From Planctomycetaceae bacterium (lineage in GTDB: Bacteria > Planctomycetota > Planctomycetia > Pirellulales > Pirellulaceae): 10,677 nucleotides of DNA. Where the stretch lies: assembly GCA_007129635.1 (NCBI GenBank), contig SKVE01000564.1:1-10677 (forward strand). The letters are read 5' to 3'. Of this stretch, positions 1-7,046 are shown piece after piece (the first letter of the stretch is position 1; the number at the start of each line of letters is the position of its first letter). The notes beneath the pieces were generated by a model. It saw nothing but the letters and a program-made list of their open reading frames with translations, was not told where the DNA came from and did not search any database. A program made the position numbers and the translations under genes.

Positions 1-3
1 AAA

Positions 4-207
4 TCAGCGGTCTTCCTGCGCGCTGGCGTCAGGCGGCTCGTCCGCAGGTGGACTCGGCGGCTGCTGGCCGCGACGGCGTGAAACGGCCTGGCGCAGCAGG
101 TATTCGATCTGCCCGTTGACACTGCGAAATTCCTGCTGAGCCCAGGCTTCCAGCTCGGCGTACAACGCCGGATCAATGCGTAATGGAAACGATTTGCGTG
201 ATTTCAT
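4..207 (-). CDS. Arc-type ribbon-helix-helix DNA-binding protein
   Basis: A 67-residue protein. The first ~45 residues read as one ribbon-helix-helix unit: a basic strand (KSFPLRID) that would enter the DNA major groove, a first helix ([15 protein letters not shown]), a turn (RSVNGQ), and a second helix ([13 protein letters not shown]). The rest is a proline- and acid-rich tail that looks disordered. RHH proteins bind DNA as dimers and often repress their own operon; Arc repressor and many antitoxins belong to this fold. I chose the ATG at 207; a TTG directly before it would add one residue. The gene begins 12 bp after the stop of the SPFH gene and has no clear Shine-Dalgarno, so translation is probably coupled to that gene. 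It could regulate the SPFH promoter, where phased GATAT motifs are seen; that is inference. An antitoxin role is possible, but no toxin gene is adjacent inside the window. Confidence 0.8.
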   Translation of the reverse strand: MKSRKSFPLRIDPALYAELEAWAQQEFRSVNGQIEYLLRQAVSRRRGQQPPSPPADEPPDASAQEDR

Positions 208-219
208 CAAAAAAGCCGT

Positions 220-1119
220 TCACGCGTACAGCGTGCCCGCGTTGATCACCGGGTGCGCGTCCTGCTCGCTGCACAACACCACCAACAGATTGCTGACCAT
301 CGCCGCCTTGCGATCGTCGTCCAATTCGACCACCTGCTTTTCGGCCAATTCGATCAGAGCCATCTGTACCATGCTGACCGCGCCATGCACGATCTTTTGT
401 CGCGCGTCAATGATCGCCTCGGCCTGCTGACGACGCAGCATGGCGCCGGCGATCTCGGGAGCATAGGCCAGATGAGTCAGCCGCGCTTCTTCGATCGTCA
501 CCCCGGCTTTGCGCACCCGGTCCTGCAACTCCTGCTGCAAAGCCTGCGAGATGTCCTCGACCCCGCTGCGCAACGTGATCTCGTCCTCCTCGCCGTAATC
601 GTATGGATAGCAGTTGGCCAAATGCCGTACGGCCGATTCACTCTGGACCTCGACATACTCCCGAAACTGGTCGACGTCAAAGCTGGCCTGAGCCGTATCC
701 TGGACCCGCCAGACCACTACCACCGCGATCTCGATCGGATTCCCCCGCTTGTCGTTCACCTTCAACTTCTCGCTGTTGAAGTTCCGCGACCGTAACGAGA
801 TCCGCACCTTGGAGTTCAACGGATTGGTCCAATGCCAACCACTGATCCGCACCGTGCCTCGATACTGCCCGAACAGGATCAGCACCCGCGCTTCGTTCGG
901 CTGCAAAGTGAAGAACCCGTTACACACGAACACCCCCAATCCCAACACCAACACACCACCGACCAACAGCCAGAAATTCGGCGATTGGCCTGCATTCGAA
1001 GCCTCGATCGCAGAGAACACAAACCAGACCAACAACCCTACGGCGATCGCGAAGACCATCAAGGTCCACATCAACGCCCGCCAACCATTGAACACCCGTA
1101 CCTCTTGCTCGCGAGTCAT
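220..1119 (-). CDS. SPFH/band-7 (stomatin/prohibitin-like) membrane protein
   Basis: A 299-residue protein with two predicted membrane helices near the N-terminus (about residues 15-37 and 48-69), followed by an SPFH domain (about 71-240) that begins [19 protein letters not shown] and contains [17 protein letters not shown]. The C-terminal part is a helical segment ([14 protein letters not shown] and following) of the kind that mediates oligomerisation. SPFH proteins form large ring or cage assemblies on membranes and organise proteases or membrane microdomains; the client here is unknown. The open frame extends to 1239, but the ATG at 1119 is preceded by GGGAGG at an 8-nt spacing, and the extension has no domain character, so I use 1119. 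It probably shares a transcript with the RHH gene 12 bp downstream. No partner peptidase of the NfeD or FtsH type is visible in the window. Confidence 0.88.
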   Translation of the reverse strand: MTREQEVRVFNGWRALMWTLMVFAIAVGLLVWFVFSAIEASNAGQSPNFWLLVGGVLVLGLGVFVCNGFFTLQPNEARVLILFGQYRGTVRISGWHWTNPLNSKVRISLRSRNFNSEKLKVNDKRGNPIEIAVVVVWRVQDTAQASFDVDQFREYVEVQSESAVRHLANCYPYDYGEEDEITLRSGVEDISQALQQELQDRVRKAGVTIEEARLTHLAYAPEIAGAMLRRQQAEAIIDARQKIVHGAVSMVQMALIELAEKQVVELDDDRKAAMVSNLLVVLCSEQDAHPVINAGTLYA

Positions 1120-1127
1120 AGCACAAG

Positions 1128-1133
1128 CCTCCC
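1128..1133 (-). promoter_or_regulatory. Shine-Dalgarno site fixing the SPFH start
   Basis: GGGAGG on the minus strand, 8 nt before the ATG at 1119. It decides between this start and the upstream in-frame ATG at 1239, which would add a 40-residue segment without domain character. Confidence 0.75.
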
Positions 1134-1287
1134 AGTGATCCAGCAGTGCGTTCAGCGGGAACGGTTCGCGCCAGACGCTTGACCGAACCAGCCGATCGCC
1201 GCTTAGCCCCGCAATCGAGATACCCGACCACGGTCCCATCTGCAGCGACCAACCAACCCAAACGGCTGCTCCCTCTGCCGCTGAATC

Positions 1288-1314
1288 ATATCGTCATGAT
1301 ATCACTTCGATATC
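1288..1314 (-). repeat. Three GATAT motifs phased at 11 bp, operator-like
   Basis: On the minus strand GATAT occurs at 1314-1310, 1303-1299 and 1292-1288, exactly 11 bp apart, so the copies sit on nearly the same face of the helix. The first two copies are followed by C, giving the self-complementary GATATC. They overlap the spacer, the -10 and the expected start of the candidate SPFH promoter, a placement that suits repression. The binding protein is unknown; the RHH product of the same operon is an obvious candidate by inference. Confidence 0.45.
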
Positions 1315-1324
1315 TGAGCGTCAA
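1296..1324 (-). promoter_or_regulatory. Candidate sigma70-type promoter for the SPFH-RHH unit
   Basis: On the minus strand, TTGACG (1324-1319) and TATCAT (1301-1296) are separated by 17 bp. Each hexamer matches the housekeeping consensus at 5 of 6 positions. Transcription would start near 1289 and leave a leader of about 170 nt before the ATG at 1119. No transcript data support it. Confidence 0.5.
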
Positions 1325-1493
1325 TCTTGGGGCCAAATTAGAAAAAAGAAAGAGACGGTTCGGAAAGGGGTGCAACTTTCCACAGTCAAAGGGGGCTGGT
1401 ACGCGACTCGCCATAGCCTGACAATCTGGTTTCCCATCGCATCGCGTGATCAGAATCCAAAGTGTGACAGACAAAACAATAAAACGACCCGAA

Positions 1494-3749
1494 ATGCCCG
1501 AATCCTGCGCAGCCTACTGGACGCTCTCGTTTCCCGAACCGGAAATCGCTTGCTTGGAATTGGATACGCCGGACAGCCGCGTCAACCTGCTCGGCTTTCA
1601 GGTGTTGACCGAACTGCAGACGATACTGGACCGACTGGATGCGCACCCCCAAGTGCTGGGGACTGTGTTTTCCTCCGCCAAGCCGGGTTCGTTTTCGGTC
1701 GGTGCGGACATCGACCAGATGATCCGATCGATCGACCAACCTCGCGAAACGGTCCTCGATCACCTGATCCGGGCTCAGAAAACGCTCCAGCGTCTTGCGT
1801 CCGCTCACTACATCACGGTCGCTGCGGTGGCTGGCGTCTGCCTGGGTGGCGGCGCGGAATTGGCTTGTTGGTGTGATCGGCGGGTATTCAGCACCAGTGG
1901 GGCCACGCAATTCGGCTTTCCCGAGATCCATTTGGGCCTGATCCCGGCCTGGGGCGGAACCGCTCGGTTGCCTCGGCTGATCGGCTGGGATCATGCCTCC
2001 CGCATGATCGGGTTGGACGAACGCATCGACTCGCTGCAAGCTCGATCGCTGGGCCTGGCCGACGATCTGGTTTCGCCGGATCGTTTGCTTCAGGCGGCCA
2101 TGGACCAGATCCGCCAGGAAGTCCAGTCGGGCCGATGGCGAGCACGTCGGCAGCGTCTGGCTGCCCCGATGGCGATCGACGGTCGGCAGATGCAGGTCTG
2201 GGCCGATTCGGCGGAGGAATCGATCCGACAGCGTTGGTATGGTCGCCGGCCCGCGGCCCAGCGGGCGTTGAGTCTGTTGCGGCACAGCATCGAAAACGAT
2301 CTCAACCAGGCTTGTCACGCGGCCGCCGAAGCGTCGGCCGACCTTTGGGGGTCGCCGACCCACCGTGCCTTGGTGAACGTTCACCTCTTGCGTCGGCACA
2401 ACGTGCATGATTCGGTGGTCCCGCAGGGTACGGTCGCTCGAGCGGTCCAGCGAGTCGGGATCATCGGTGCCGGGATCATGGGCATCGGGATCGCCGCCGC
2501 TCATCTGAAAAAGGCCGTTCCCGTCCATCTGGCGGATGCATCGGCCGAGGCCTTATCGCGAGCGATGCCTGCTGTGGTAGACGAGGCCGGGGCTTCTGAA
2601 TCCTCGGCGGGTTTCGCGATCGCTCCGCCGCCGCCCGACGACCTGTCGCCCGACGCGGTGGGCCAGCAACCGGTGGCACCCAAGGCAGCGGACCTTCCGC
2701 GTTGGTTGCACCAGGCCGACTCGCTGGCCGCACTGGCCGACTGCGATTTGATCGTAGAAACGGTCGTCGAGACCGCCGAGGTCAAGCGGCGCATCTACCA
2801 GCAGTTGGAAACGCACGTGCCACCGACCGCCGTGCTGGTCTCCAACACGTCCACCATCCCGATTTCGTCCCTGTCGCGCAGCCTGCAGCACCCCGAGCGG
2901 TTTGTCGGGATGCACTACTTCAATCCGGTGCGGTACATGCGGCTGGTGGAAATCGTGCGAGGCGACCTGACCAGCGACCAGACGGTCGCCACGGTCGTCC
3001 AGCATGCGTTGCGGATCGGCAAGATGCCGATCGTCGTGCACGACAGTCCGGGATTCCTGGTCAATCGGCTGCTATCGCCCTACTTGAACGAATCGCTCGA
3101 ACTGCTGATCGCCGGCGCCACGATCACCGACATCGATCGAGCTGCGGAGGCGATGGGGATGCCGTTAGGTCCGCTGGCGCTGATCGACCTGGTCGGCGTC
3201 GATACGTCTTTTCTCGCCGGACGCACGTTGTGGGAAGCCTTTCCGGACCGCATCACCCCGCTGCCGGTGCTGCCCGCGCTGTTCCGTAAAGGCCGATTGG
3301 GGCGCAAATCGGGTACCGGTTTCTACCGCTACGAACCTGGCCAGCAGCGTGGGCAACCGGATTCGACGGTCATCGACCTGTTGGAACCGTACGTCCGTCG
3401 CACACGGCCGATAACGGCTGCGGAGATCACCGACCGGCTGTTCCTGCCGATGCTGTTGGAGGCGACTCGATTGCTGGAAGAACGCATCGTGCGCGATGTC
3501 CGCGATATCGATCTGGGCATGATCTACGGGCTGGGCTTTCCGGCCGAACAGGGCGGCTTGCTGTTCTGGGCGGACACGCTGGGTGCCGCTCGCATCGCCC
3601 AGATGCTGGAGCCCTACCAGTCGTTGGGCAGCCGATTCCAGCCCACTTCCTGGTTGCTGGACATGGCCAGACAGGACCAGCGATTTTACGACGACCTGCC
3701 GCCCGAATCGATTGTGCTGCCACAACTCGAACCACCCTCCTACCCTTGA
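1494..3749 (+). CDS. fadJ: FadJ/FadB-like enoyl-CoA hydratase / 3-hydroxyacyl-CoA dehydrogenase
   Basis: A 751-residue bifunctional beta-oxidation enzyme. It hydrates trans-2-enoyl-CoA and then oxidises the L-3-hydroxyacyl-CoA with NAD+ in the cytoplasm. The crotonase domain (about 8-200) has FSVGADI (67-73) and both catalytic glutamates, E122 in GGGAELACW and E144 in [11 protein letters not shown]. The NAD-binding domain starts at about 320 with [11 protein letters not shown]. The dehydrogenase catalytic pair is H474 (GMHYFNPV) and E486 (LVEIVRG), 12 residues apart as in E. coli FadB. Two C-terminal 3HCDH domains follow (about 518-612 and 643-735). An Ala/Pro-rich stretch (about 363-402) replaces the usual ordered segment of the Rossmann domain. 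I chose the ATG at 1494 because [13 protein letters not shown] matches the usual family N-terminus; GTG starts at 1446 or 1464 lack support. No clear Shine-Dalgarno is present. Length fits the family. No thiolase gene (fadA/fadI) is adjacent. FadJ versus FadB is not resolved. Confidence 0.9.
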   Translation: MPESCAAYWTLSFPEPEIACLELDTPDSRVNLLGFQVLTELQTILDRLDAHPQVLGTVFSSAKPGSFSVGADIDQMIRSIDQPRETVLDHLIRAQKTLQRLASAHYITVAAVAGVCLGGGAELACWCDRRVFSTSGATQFGFPEIHLGLIPAWGGTARLPRLIGWDHASRMIGLDERIDSLQARSLGLADDLVSPDRLLQAAMDQIRQEVQSGRWRARRQRLAAPMAIDGRQMQVWADSAEESIRQRWYGRRPAAQRALSLLRHSIENDLNQACHAAAEASADLWGSPTHRALVNVHLLRRHNVHDSVVPQGTVARAVQRVGIIGAGIMGIGIAAAHLKKAVPVHLADASAEALSRAMPAVVDEAGASESSAGFAIAPPPPDDLSPDAVGQQPVAPKAADLPRWLHQADSLAALADCDLIVETVVETAEVKRRIYQQLETHVPPTAVLVSNTSTIPISSLSRSLQHPERFVGMHYFNPVRYMRLVEIVRGDLTSDQTVATVVQHALRIGKMPIVVHDSPGFLVNRLLSPYLNESLELLIAGATITDIDRAAEAMGMPLGPLALIDLVGVDTSFLAGRTLWEAFPDRITPLPVLPALFRKGRLGRKSGTGFYRYEPGQQRGQPDSTVIDLLEPYVRRTRPITAAEITDRLFLPMLLEATRLLEERIVRDVRDIDLGMIYGLGFPAEQGGLLFWADTLGAARIAQMLEPYQSLGSRFQPTSWLLDMARQDQRFYDDLPPESIVLPQLEPPSYP

Positions 3750-3772
3750 GTCACGAAAGGAAGAAACAGGCC

Positions 3773-4801
3773 ATGAAAGCGTTAGTGAAGAGTCACGCCG
3801 AACGAGGGCTTTGGTTACAAGACGTCCCGGAACCCCAAGTCGGGATCAACGACGTCTTGATCCGCGTCGATCGGACGGGGATCTGCGGGACCGACCTGCA
3901 CATCTACAAATGGGACGCTTGGGCTCAGAAAACGATCCCGGTACCGATGGTGGTCGGTCATGAATTCGTCGGCCAGATTGTCGAGGTGGGTGCGAACGTC
4001 TCCGACTTCTTCCCTGGCGACGTCGTCAGCGGCGAAGGCCACGTCGTCTGCGGACGCTGCCGCAATTGCCTGGCCGGCCGCCGCCACTTGTGCGCGGCAA
4101 CCAAGGGGATCGGCGTCAACCGACCGGGCGCGTTCGCCGAGTACCTGGCGCTGCCGATGACCAACGTCTGGCATCATGCCCCGGACATCGACCTGGATGT
4201 GGCCTCCGTTTTCGACCCGTTCGGCAACGCCGTCCATACGGCCCTCTCGTTCCCCGTGCTGGGCGAGGACGTCTTGATCACCGGCGCCGGACCCATCGGA
4301 TTGATGGCCATCGCCGTCGTCAAACACTCCGGTTGCCGCCACGTGGTCGTGACCGATGTGAACCCGTACCGCTTGGAATTGGCGCGACGGATGGGCGCCA
4401 CCCTGGCATTGGACGCACGCACGCAACGGATCGCCGACGCCCAAAAACAGTTGGGGATGGCCGAAGGATTCGATGTCGGCCTGGAAATGTCCGGCAATCC
4501 GCAAGCCTTTCGCGAGCTGCTGGACAACATGTGCCACGGCGGCAAGATCGCCATGCTGGGCATTCCAGAGACCGAAACGGCCATCGACTGGAACACGGTC
4601 GTCTTCAACATGCTGACGATCCAAGGCATCTACGGACGCGAGATGTACGAAACCTGGTATAAAATGACCGTCATGATCCAAAGCGGTCTGGACATCCAAC
4701 CGGTGATCACGCACCGCTTGCACTACACCCAATTCGAAGAGGGCATCGCCGCCATGGAATCCGGTCAGTCGGGAAAAGTCATCCTTTCCTGGAAAGATTG
4801 A
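3773..4801 (+). CDS. tdh: L-threonine 3-dehydrogenase (zinc, NAD+)
   Basis: A 342-residue medium-chain dehydrogenase that oxidises L-threonine to 2-amino-3-oxobutyrate with NAD+. It aligns by eye almost end to end with E. coli Tdh (341 aa). Catalytic-zinc residues are C38 and H43 ([10 protein letters not shown]) and H63/E64 (VVGHE). The structural zinc ligands are C93, C96, C99 and C107. The nucleotide-binding glycine motif is GAGPIG (171-176). Diagnostic stretches include [33 protein letters not shown] and [13 protein letters not shown]. The ATG at 3773 follows an AAAGGAAG purine run and matches the E. coli start MKAL; an upstream ATG at 3746 overlaps the previous stop and adds nine unlikely residues. 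It lies 23 bp after the fadJ-like gene, so co-transcription is likely. The usual partner kbl, which cleaves the product to glycine and acetyl-CoA, is not next to it. Confidence 0.95.
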   Translation: MKALVKSHAERGLWLQDVPEPQVGINDVLIRVDRTGICGTDLHIYKWDAWAQKTIPVPMVVGHEFVGQIVEVGANVSDFFPGDVVSGEGHVVCGRCRNCLAGRRHLCAATKGIGVNRPGAFAEYLALPMTNVWHHAPDIDLDVASVFDPFGNAVHTALSFPVLGEDVLITGAGPIGLMAIAVVKHSGCRHVVVTDVNPYRLELARRMGATLALDARTQRIADAQKQLGMAEGFDVGLEMSGNPQAFRELLDNMCHGGKIAMLGIPETETAIDWNTVVFNMLTIQGIYGREMYETWYKMTVMIQSGLDIQPVITHRLHYTQFEEGIAAMESGQSGKVILSWKD

Positions 4802-4808
4802 TCATCCA

Positions 4809-4828
4809 AATCGGCCCTTTTCCCGATT
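4809..4828 (+). other. Small inverted repeat after tdh, weak terminator candidate
   Basis: AATCGG (4809-4814) and CCGATT (4823-4828) could form a 6-bp stem with an 8-nt loop, 8 nt after the tdh stop. No T-tract follows it, so as an intrinsic terminator it is weak. A consensus TTGACA (4827-4832) overlaps the right arm, but no -10 hexamer lies at the proper distance. Confidence 0.2.
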
Positions 4829-4902
4829 GACAGGCAGAGTTCCCATCGAGCAAGATAGAGTATGGCTGGTAAATTTGTCCAGAATACCGATCTTCTCGGA
4901 AG

Positions 4903-4931
4903 TTGGGTTCGTTCCGACCGTCGAATATACA
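4903..4931 (+). promoter_or_regulatory. Weak promoter candidate for the first pilB-like gene
   Basis: TTGGGT (4903-4908) and TATACA (4926-4931) are 17 bp apart, matching the sigma70 consensus at 3 and 4 positions. The start would fall near 4938, giving a leader of about 25 nt. This is the best-spaced pair in the gap between tdh and the ATPase gene, but the match is modest. Confidence 0.22.
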
Positions 4932-4948
4932 GGAACTCGTCCAGAACG

Positions 4949-4955
4949 AAGGGGA
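4949..4955 (+). promoter_or_regulatory. Shine-Dalgarno site fixing the start of the first PilB-like ATPase
   Basis: AAGGGGA lies 6 nt before the ATG at 4962 and excludes the longer frame starting at 4827. It overlaps GAACGAA (4944-4950), which can pair with TTCGTTC at 4908-4914, so the site could be partly hidden in the mRNA. Confidence 0.7.
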
Positions 4956-4961
4956 CTTACT

Positions 4962-6707
4962 ATGGTGGCTCGGGGTAGTGACTTCACGGCGATCATGCTC
5001 CGCAAAGGCATGATCAGCCCGGAACAATTAGCGGAAGCGCAACAGTTGGCTTCCGAGCAGCAGCGACCGGTGGCAGAATGCCTGGTCCATCTGGACTATG
5101 CCACCGCCGACCAGGTCGTCAAGGCCATGGCCAAGCAGCATGGCATGAAATACGTCGATCTTTCCGCCGTGAAAATACCCGAAAGTGTTGTAGAGCTGGT
5201 ACCCGAAGCGGTTGCTCGGGAAAACTCGGTCCTGCCCCTATCGGTGGAGGACGACGTATTGACGGTGGTCTTGAGCGACCCGCTGGATCTGGAGACCACC
5301 GACAAGCTTCGCTTTATCCTGAACCGACGCATCGAAACCGTGCTGGCCCCCAAAGAGGCCATCCAGGCCGCCATCAACCGCCATTATGGCCAGATGGAGG
5401 GCGAAAGTGCCGACTCGATGCTGCAGGAATTCACCGACACGGCCATCGATTTTACCGAAACCACCACCGATGACATCGCCACCGGCGGCGAAGCGGTCGA
5501 CGAAACCAGCGCGCCGGTCGTCCGCTTGGTCTACCTGTTGATCCAGGAAGCCGTCCAATTGCGAGCTTCGGACATCCATATCGAACCGTTCGAGAACCGC
5601 ATTCGTGTCCGCTATCGGATCGACGGGATCCTGATCGAACGGGACAGCCCCCCGCGGCGTCTGTTGAGCGCCATCACCTCGCGCATCAAAATCCTGTCTC
5701 GATTGGACATCGCCGAACGACGCCGCCCCCAGGACGGGCGGATCAAGATCACCGTCGGTGAAAAAGAAATGGACCTTCGAGTCAGTATCTTGCCGACCAG
5801 CCATGGCCAGGCCACGGTCATGCGATTGCTGGACAAGGACAATATCAAGGTCGGTGTCCGCCAATTGGGCCTGTCCGAACTGAACTACAAAAAGTTCCAG
5901 GCGCTGATCCGCCGCCCTAACGGGATCATCCTGGTGACCGGTCCTACAGGGTCCGGAAAGACGACCACCTTGTATGCAGCACTGAACCACCTGAACCGAC
6001 CCGACCGAAAGATCATCACCGCCGAGGATCCCGTCGAGTACTACCTGCCGGGTATCAACCAGTGCGAGGTCCGGCACAGCATCGGGCTGGACTTTGCCCG
6101 CATCATCCGCGCCATGATGCGCCAGGCCCCGAACGTGATCCTGGTCGGCGAAATGCGAGATCAGGAGACATCGTCCATGGGTATCCAAGCTTCTTTGACT
6201 GGACACTTGGTTTTCAGTACACTGCACACGAACGATGCGCCCAGCGCTATCACACGTATGATCGATATGGGAGTACCCAGCTATCTGGTGGCAAGCACCG
6301 TGATCGCCGTGTTGGCTCAACGTCTGGTGCGGACGGTTTGCACGCGTTGCAAGCAGCCTTACAAACCGTTGGTAGGGGAATTAGAGGCGGCGGGGCTTTC
6401 GCCGGAGATCGCGGCCAAGTCAACCTTTATGAAGGGCAAAGGCTGCAATCATTGCCAGCGAAGTGGGTATCGAGGCCGTACGGGGATCCACGAACTGATG
6501 ATGGTGACGGCGCAGATTCGCGAGATGATCTTCGATGCCAAGTCCAACGCGGACGTGCGAAGATTGGCGATTACGCAAGGCATGAAGACCTTGTATATCG
6601 ATGGTTTAGAGAAGGCGCTCAAAGGCATGACGACGTTGGACGAGGTCTTCCGCGTGGCGAAACGCACCGAACAGGACTCGGAAATCGAGATCCTCACGCC
6701 CAGCTAG
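4962..6707 (+). CDS. PilB/GspE-family assembly ATPase, paralog 1 (degenerate MshEN)
   Basis: A 581-residue secretion/pilus ATPase. Such hexamers hydrolyse ATP at the inner face of the cytoplasmic membrane to drive pilin or pseudopilin assembly through a PilC/GspF platform. The N-terminal GspE/MshEN-like domain spans about 7-145. The next domain holds RASDIHIEPF (201-210), RYRIDG and the arginine-rich LDIAERRRPQDGRI (248-261). The C-terminal domain has Walker A GPTGSGKT (327-334), the Asp box ITAEDPVEY (352-360), Walker B VILVGEMRD with E397, and the His box STLHTND (419-425). A zinc tetracysteine (C460, C463, C495, C498) is typical of PilB/GspE and absent from PilT. Two features are odd. MshEN residues R-L-G and the later conserved glycines are replaced. 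The segment before Walker B reads RQAPN where the paralog has RHDPD. PilB versus GspE cannot be decided by sequence alone; the adjacent pilT favours a pilus role. Confidence 0.9.
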   Translation: MVARGSDFTAIMLRKGMISPEQLAEAQQLASEQQRPVAECLVHLDYATADQVVKAMAKQHGMKYVDLSAVKIPESVVELVPEAVARENSVLPLSVEDDVLTVVLSDPLDLETTDKLRFILNRRIETVLAPKEAIQAAINRHYGQMEGESADSMLQEFTDTAIDFTETTTDDIATGGEAVDETSAPVVRLVYLLIQEAVQLRASDIHIEPFENRIRVRYRIDGILIERDSPPRRLLSAITSRIKILSRLDIAERRRPQDGRIKITVGEKEMDLRVSILPTSHGQATVMRLLDKDNIKVGVRQLGLSELNYKKFQALIRRPNGIILVTGPTGSGKTTTLYAALNHLNRPDRKIITAEDPVEYYLPGINQCEVRHSIGLDFARIIRAMMRQAPNVILVGEMRDQETSSMGIQASLTGHLVFSTLHTNDAPSAITRMIDMGVPSYLVASTVIAVLAQRLVRTVCTRCKQPYKPLVGELEAAGLSPEIAAKSTFMKGKGCNHCQRSGYRGRTGIHELMMVTAQIREMIFDAKSNADVRRLAITQGMKTLYIDGLEKALKGMTTLDEVFRVAKRTEQDSEIEILTPS

Positions 6708-6903
6708 GAAGGGCAAGTAAAAACCAGTCCGTTCTGGGTACTTGAGCGAGCGCGGGACAGACTGACTTGTCGATAACAGCCGGTTCGCTCGTTTGATTCC
6801 CAAGCAAAGGACATTTTCGTCAATTTTGTCACAAGCACTGGCGAGCCCCCAAGGCGGCGCGGTCTTTTTTCTGGTCGATCGTAGGTGGAATCTCAGGTTT
6901 CGT

Positions 6904-6932
6904 TTGAGTCGTCGGGTACTGCGGGCAATAAT
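6904..6932 (+). promoter_or_regulatory. Candidate sigma70-type promoter for pilT
   Basis: TTGAGT (6904-6909) and AATAAT (6927-6932) are separated by 17 bp, matching the consensus at 4 and 5 positions. A start near 6939 would give a leader of about 108 nt before pilT, enough to contain the short open frame and the inverted repeat. This suggests pilT is transcribed separately from the upstream ATPase gene. Confidence 0.45.
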
Positions 6933-6983
6933 CGTGTTGGCCGTTCGGGGCCACGACGGCGAAATGTAACCGATCTTCTCAGC

Positions 6984-7013
6984 ATGACGACCACCGCTTC
7001 CCCGAAAGGCTAG
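6984..7013 (+). other. Nine-codon upstream open frame in the pilT leader
   Basis: ATG to TAG encoding MTTTASPKG. It ends 4 nt before the inverted repeat at 7018-7033, an arrangement like a leader peptide, and begins with three threonine codons. It has no recognisable Shine-Dalgarno, so translation is doubtful and chance occurrence is quite possible. Confidence 0.15.
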
Positions 7014-7017
7014 GACG

Positions 7018-7033
7018 CGTAGTGCCCACTACG
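7018..7033 (+). repeat. Perfect inverted repeat abutting the pilT ribosome-binding site
   Basis: CGTAGTG (7018-7024) and CACTACG (7027-7033) are perfect inverted copies separated by CC. In RNA this gives a 6-bp stem with a GCCC loop. The right arm shares its last G with the pilT Shine-Dalgarno GAGG (7033-7036), so folding or protein binding could affect ribosome access. A DNA operator is the alternative reading. Confidence 0.5.
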
Positions 7034-7046
7034 AGGTAGTTTTCTT

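Larger units (their letters stand above)
1120..1493. other. Divergent intergenic region, SPFH unit / fadJ-like gene
   Basis: A 374-bp gap between two divergent transcription units. It holds a good minus-strand promoter with phased GATAT motifs (1288-1324). It also has a dyad GGAAAG-N8-CTTTCC (1362-1381) about 113 bp before the plus-strand start. I found no convincing plus-strand -35/-10 pair for the fadJ-like gene: CTGACA at 1418-1423 has no matching -10. In-frame GTG codons at 1446 and 1464 lie within this gap but lack Shine-Dalgarno sites. Confidence 0.5.
6708..7046 (+). other. Intergenic leader region upstream of pilT
   Basis: A 339-bp gap. It holds an inverted repeat GAGCGA/TCGCTC (6744-6749 and 6785-6790) with a 35-nt interior. 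A T6 tract (6865-6870) follows a GC-rich stretch but no good stem, so it is a poor terminator. A candidate promoter lies at 6904-6932, TGGCC/GGCCA hairpin arms at about 6938-6953, a start-stop ATGTAA at 6964-6969, a nine-codon open frame at 6984-7013, and a perfect inverted repeat at 7018-7033. I see no protein-coding gene of normal length in it. Confidence 0.5.

Noticed and set aside
1386..2528. Long minus-strand open frame opposite the fadJ-like gene
   Set aside because: Composition is Arg-, Asp- and Gln-rich without any domain, and the plus-strand frame encodes a clear enzyme with catalytic residues. It is a shadow frame.
4827..4856. Consensus TTGACA at 4827-4832 as the promoter of the first pilB-like gene
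   Set aside because: No -10-like hexamer is found 16-19 bp downstream; the nearest AT-rich match, TAGAGT at 4856, is 23 bp away.
4827..4961. N-terminal extension of the first PilB-like ATPase
   Set aside because: No homology-like character and no Shine-Dalgarno at 4827, whereas AAGGGGA sits 6 nt before 4962.
6845..6870. Intrinsic terminator before pilT
   Set aside because: A T6 tract follows a GC-rich stretch, but I cannot form a stem longer than three pairs directly before it.
6984..7040. Possible GEMM-I c-di-GMP riboswitch before pilT (CGAAAGG then GGACGC near the start)
   Set aside because: The fragment recalls the GAAA loop and GGACGC core, but the 5' GCAAACC element, the GCAAAGCC continuation and the second receptor stem are missing, and the surrounding stems do not form. 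A covariance-model search against the Rfam GEMM-I model would settle it.
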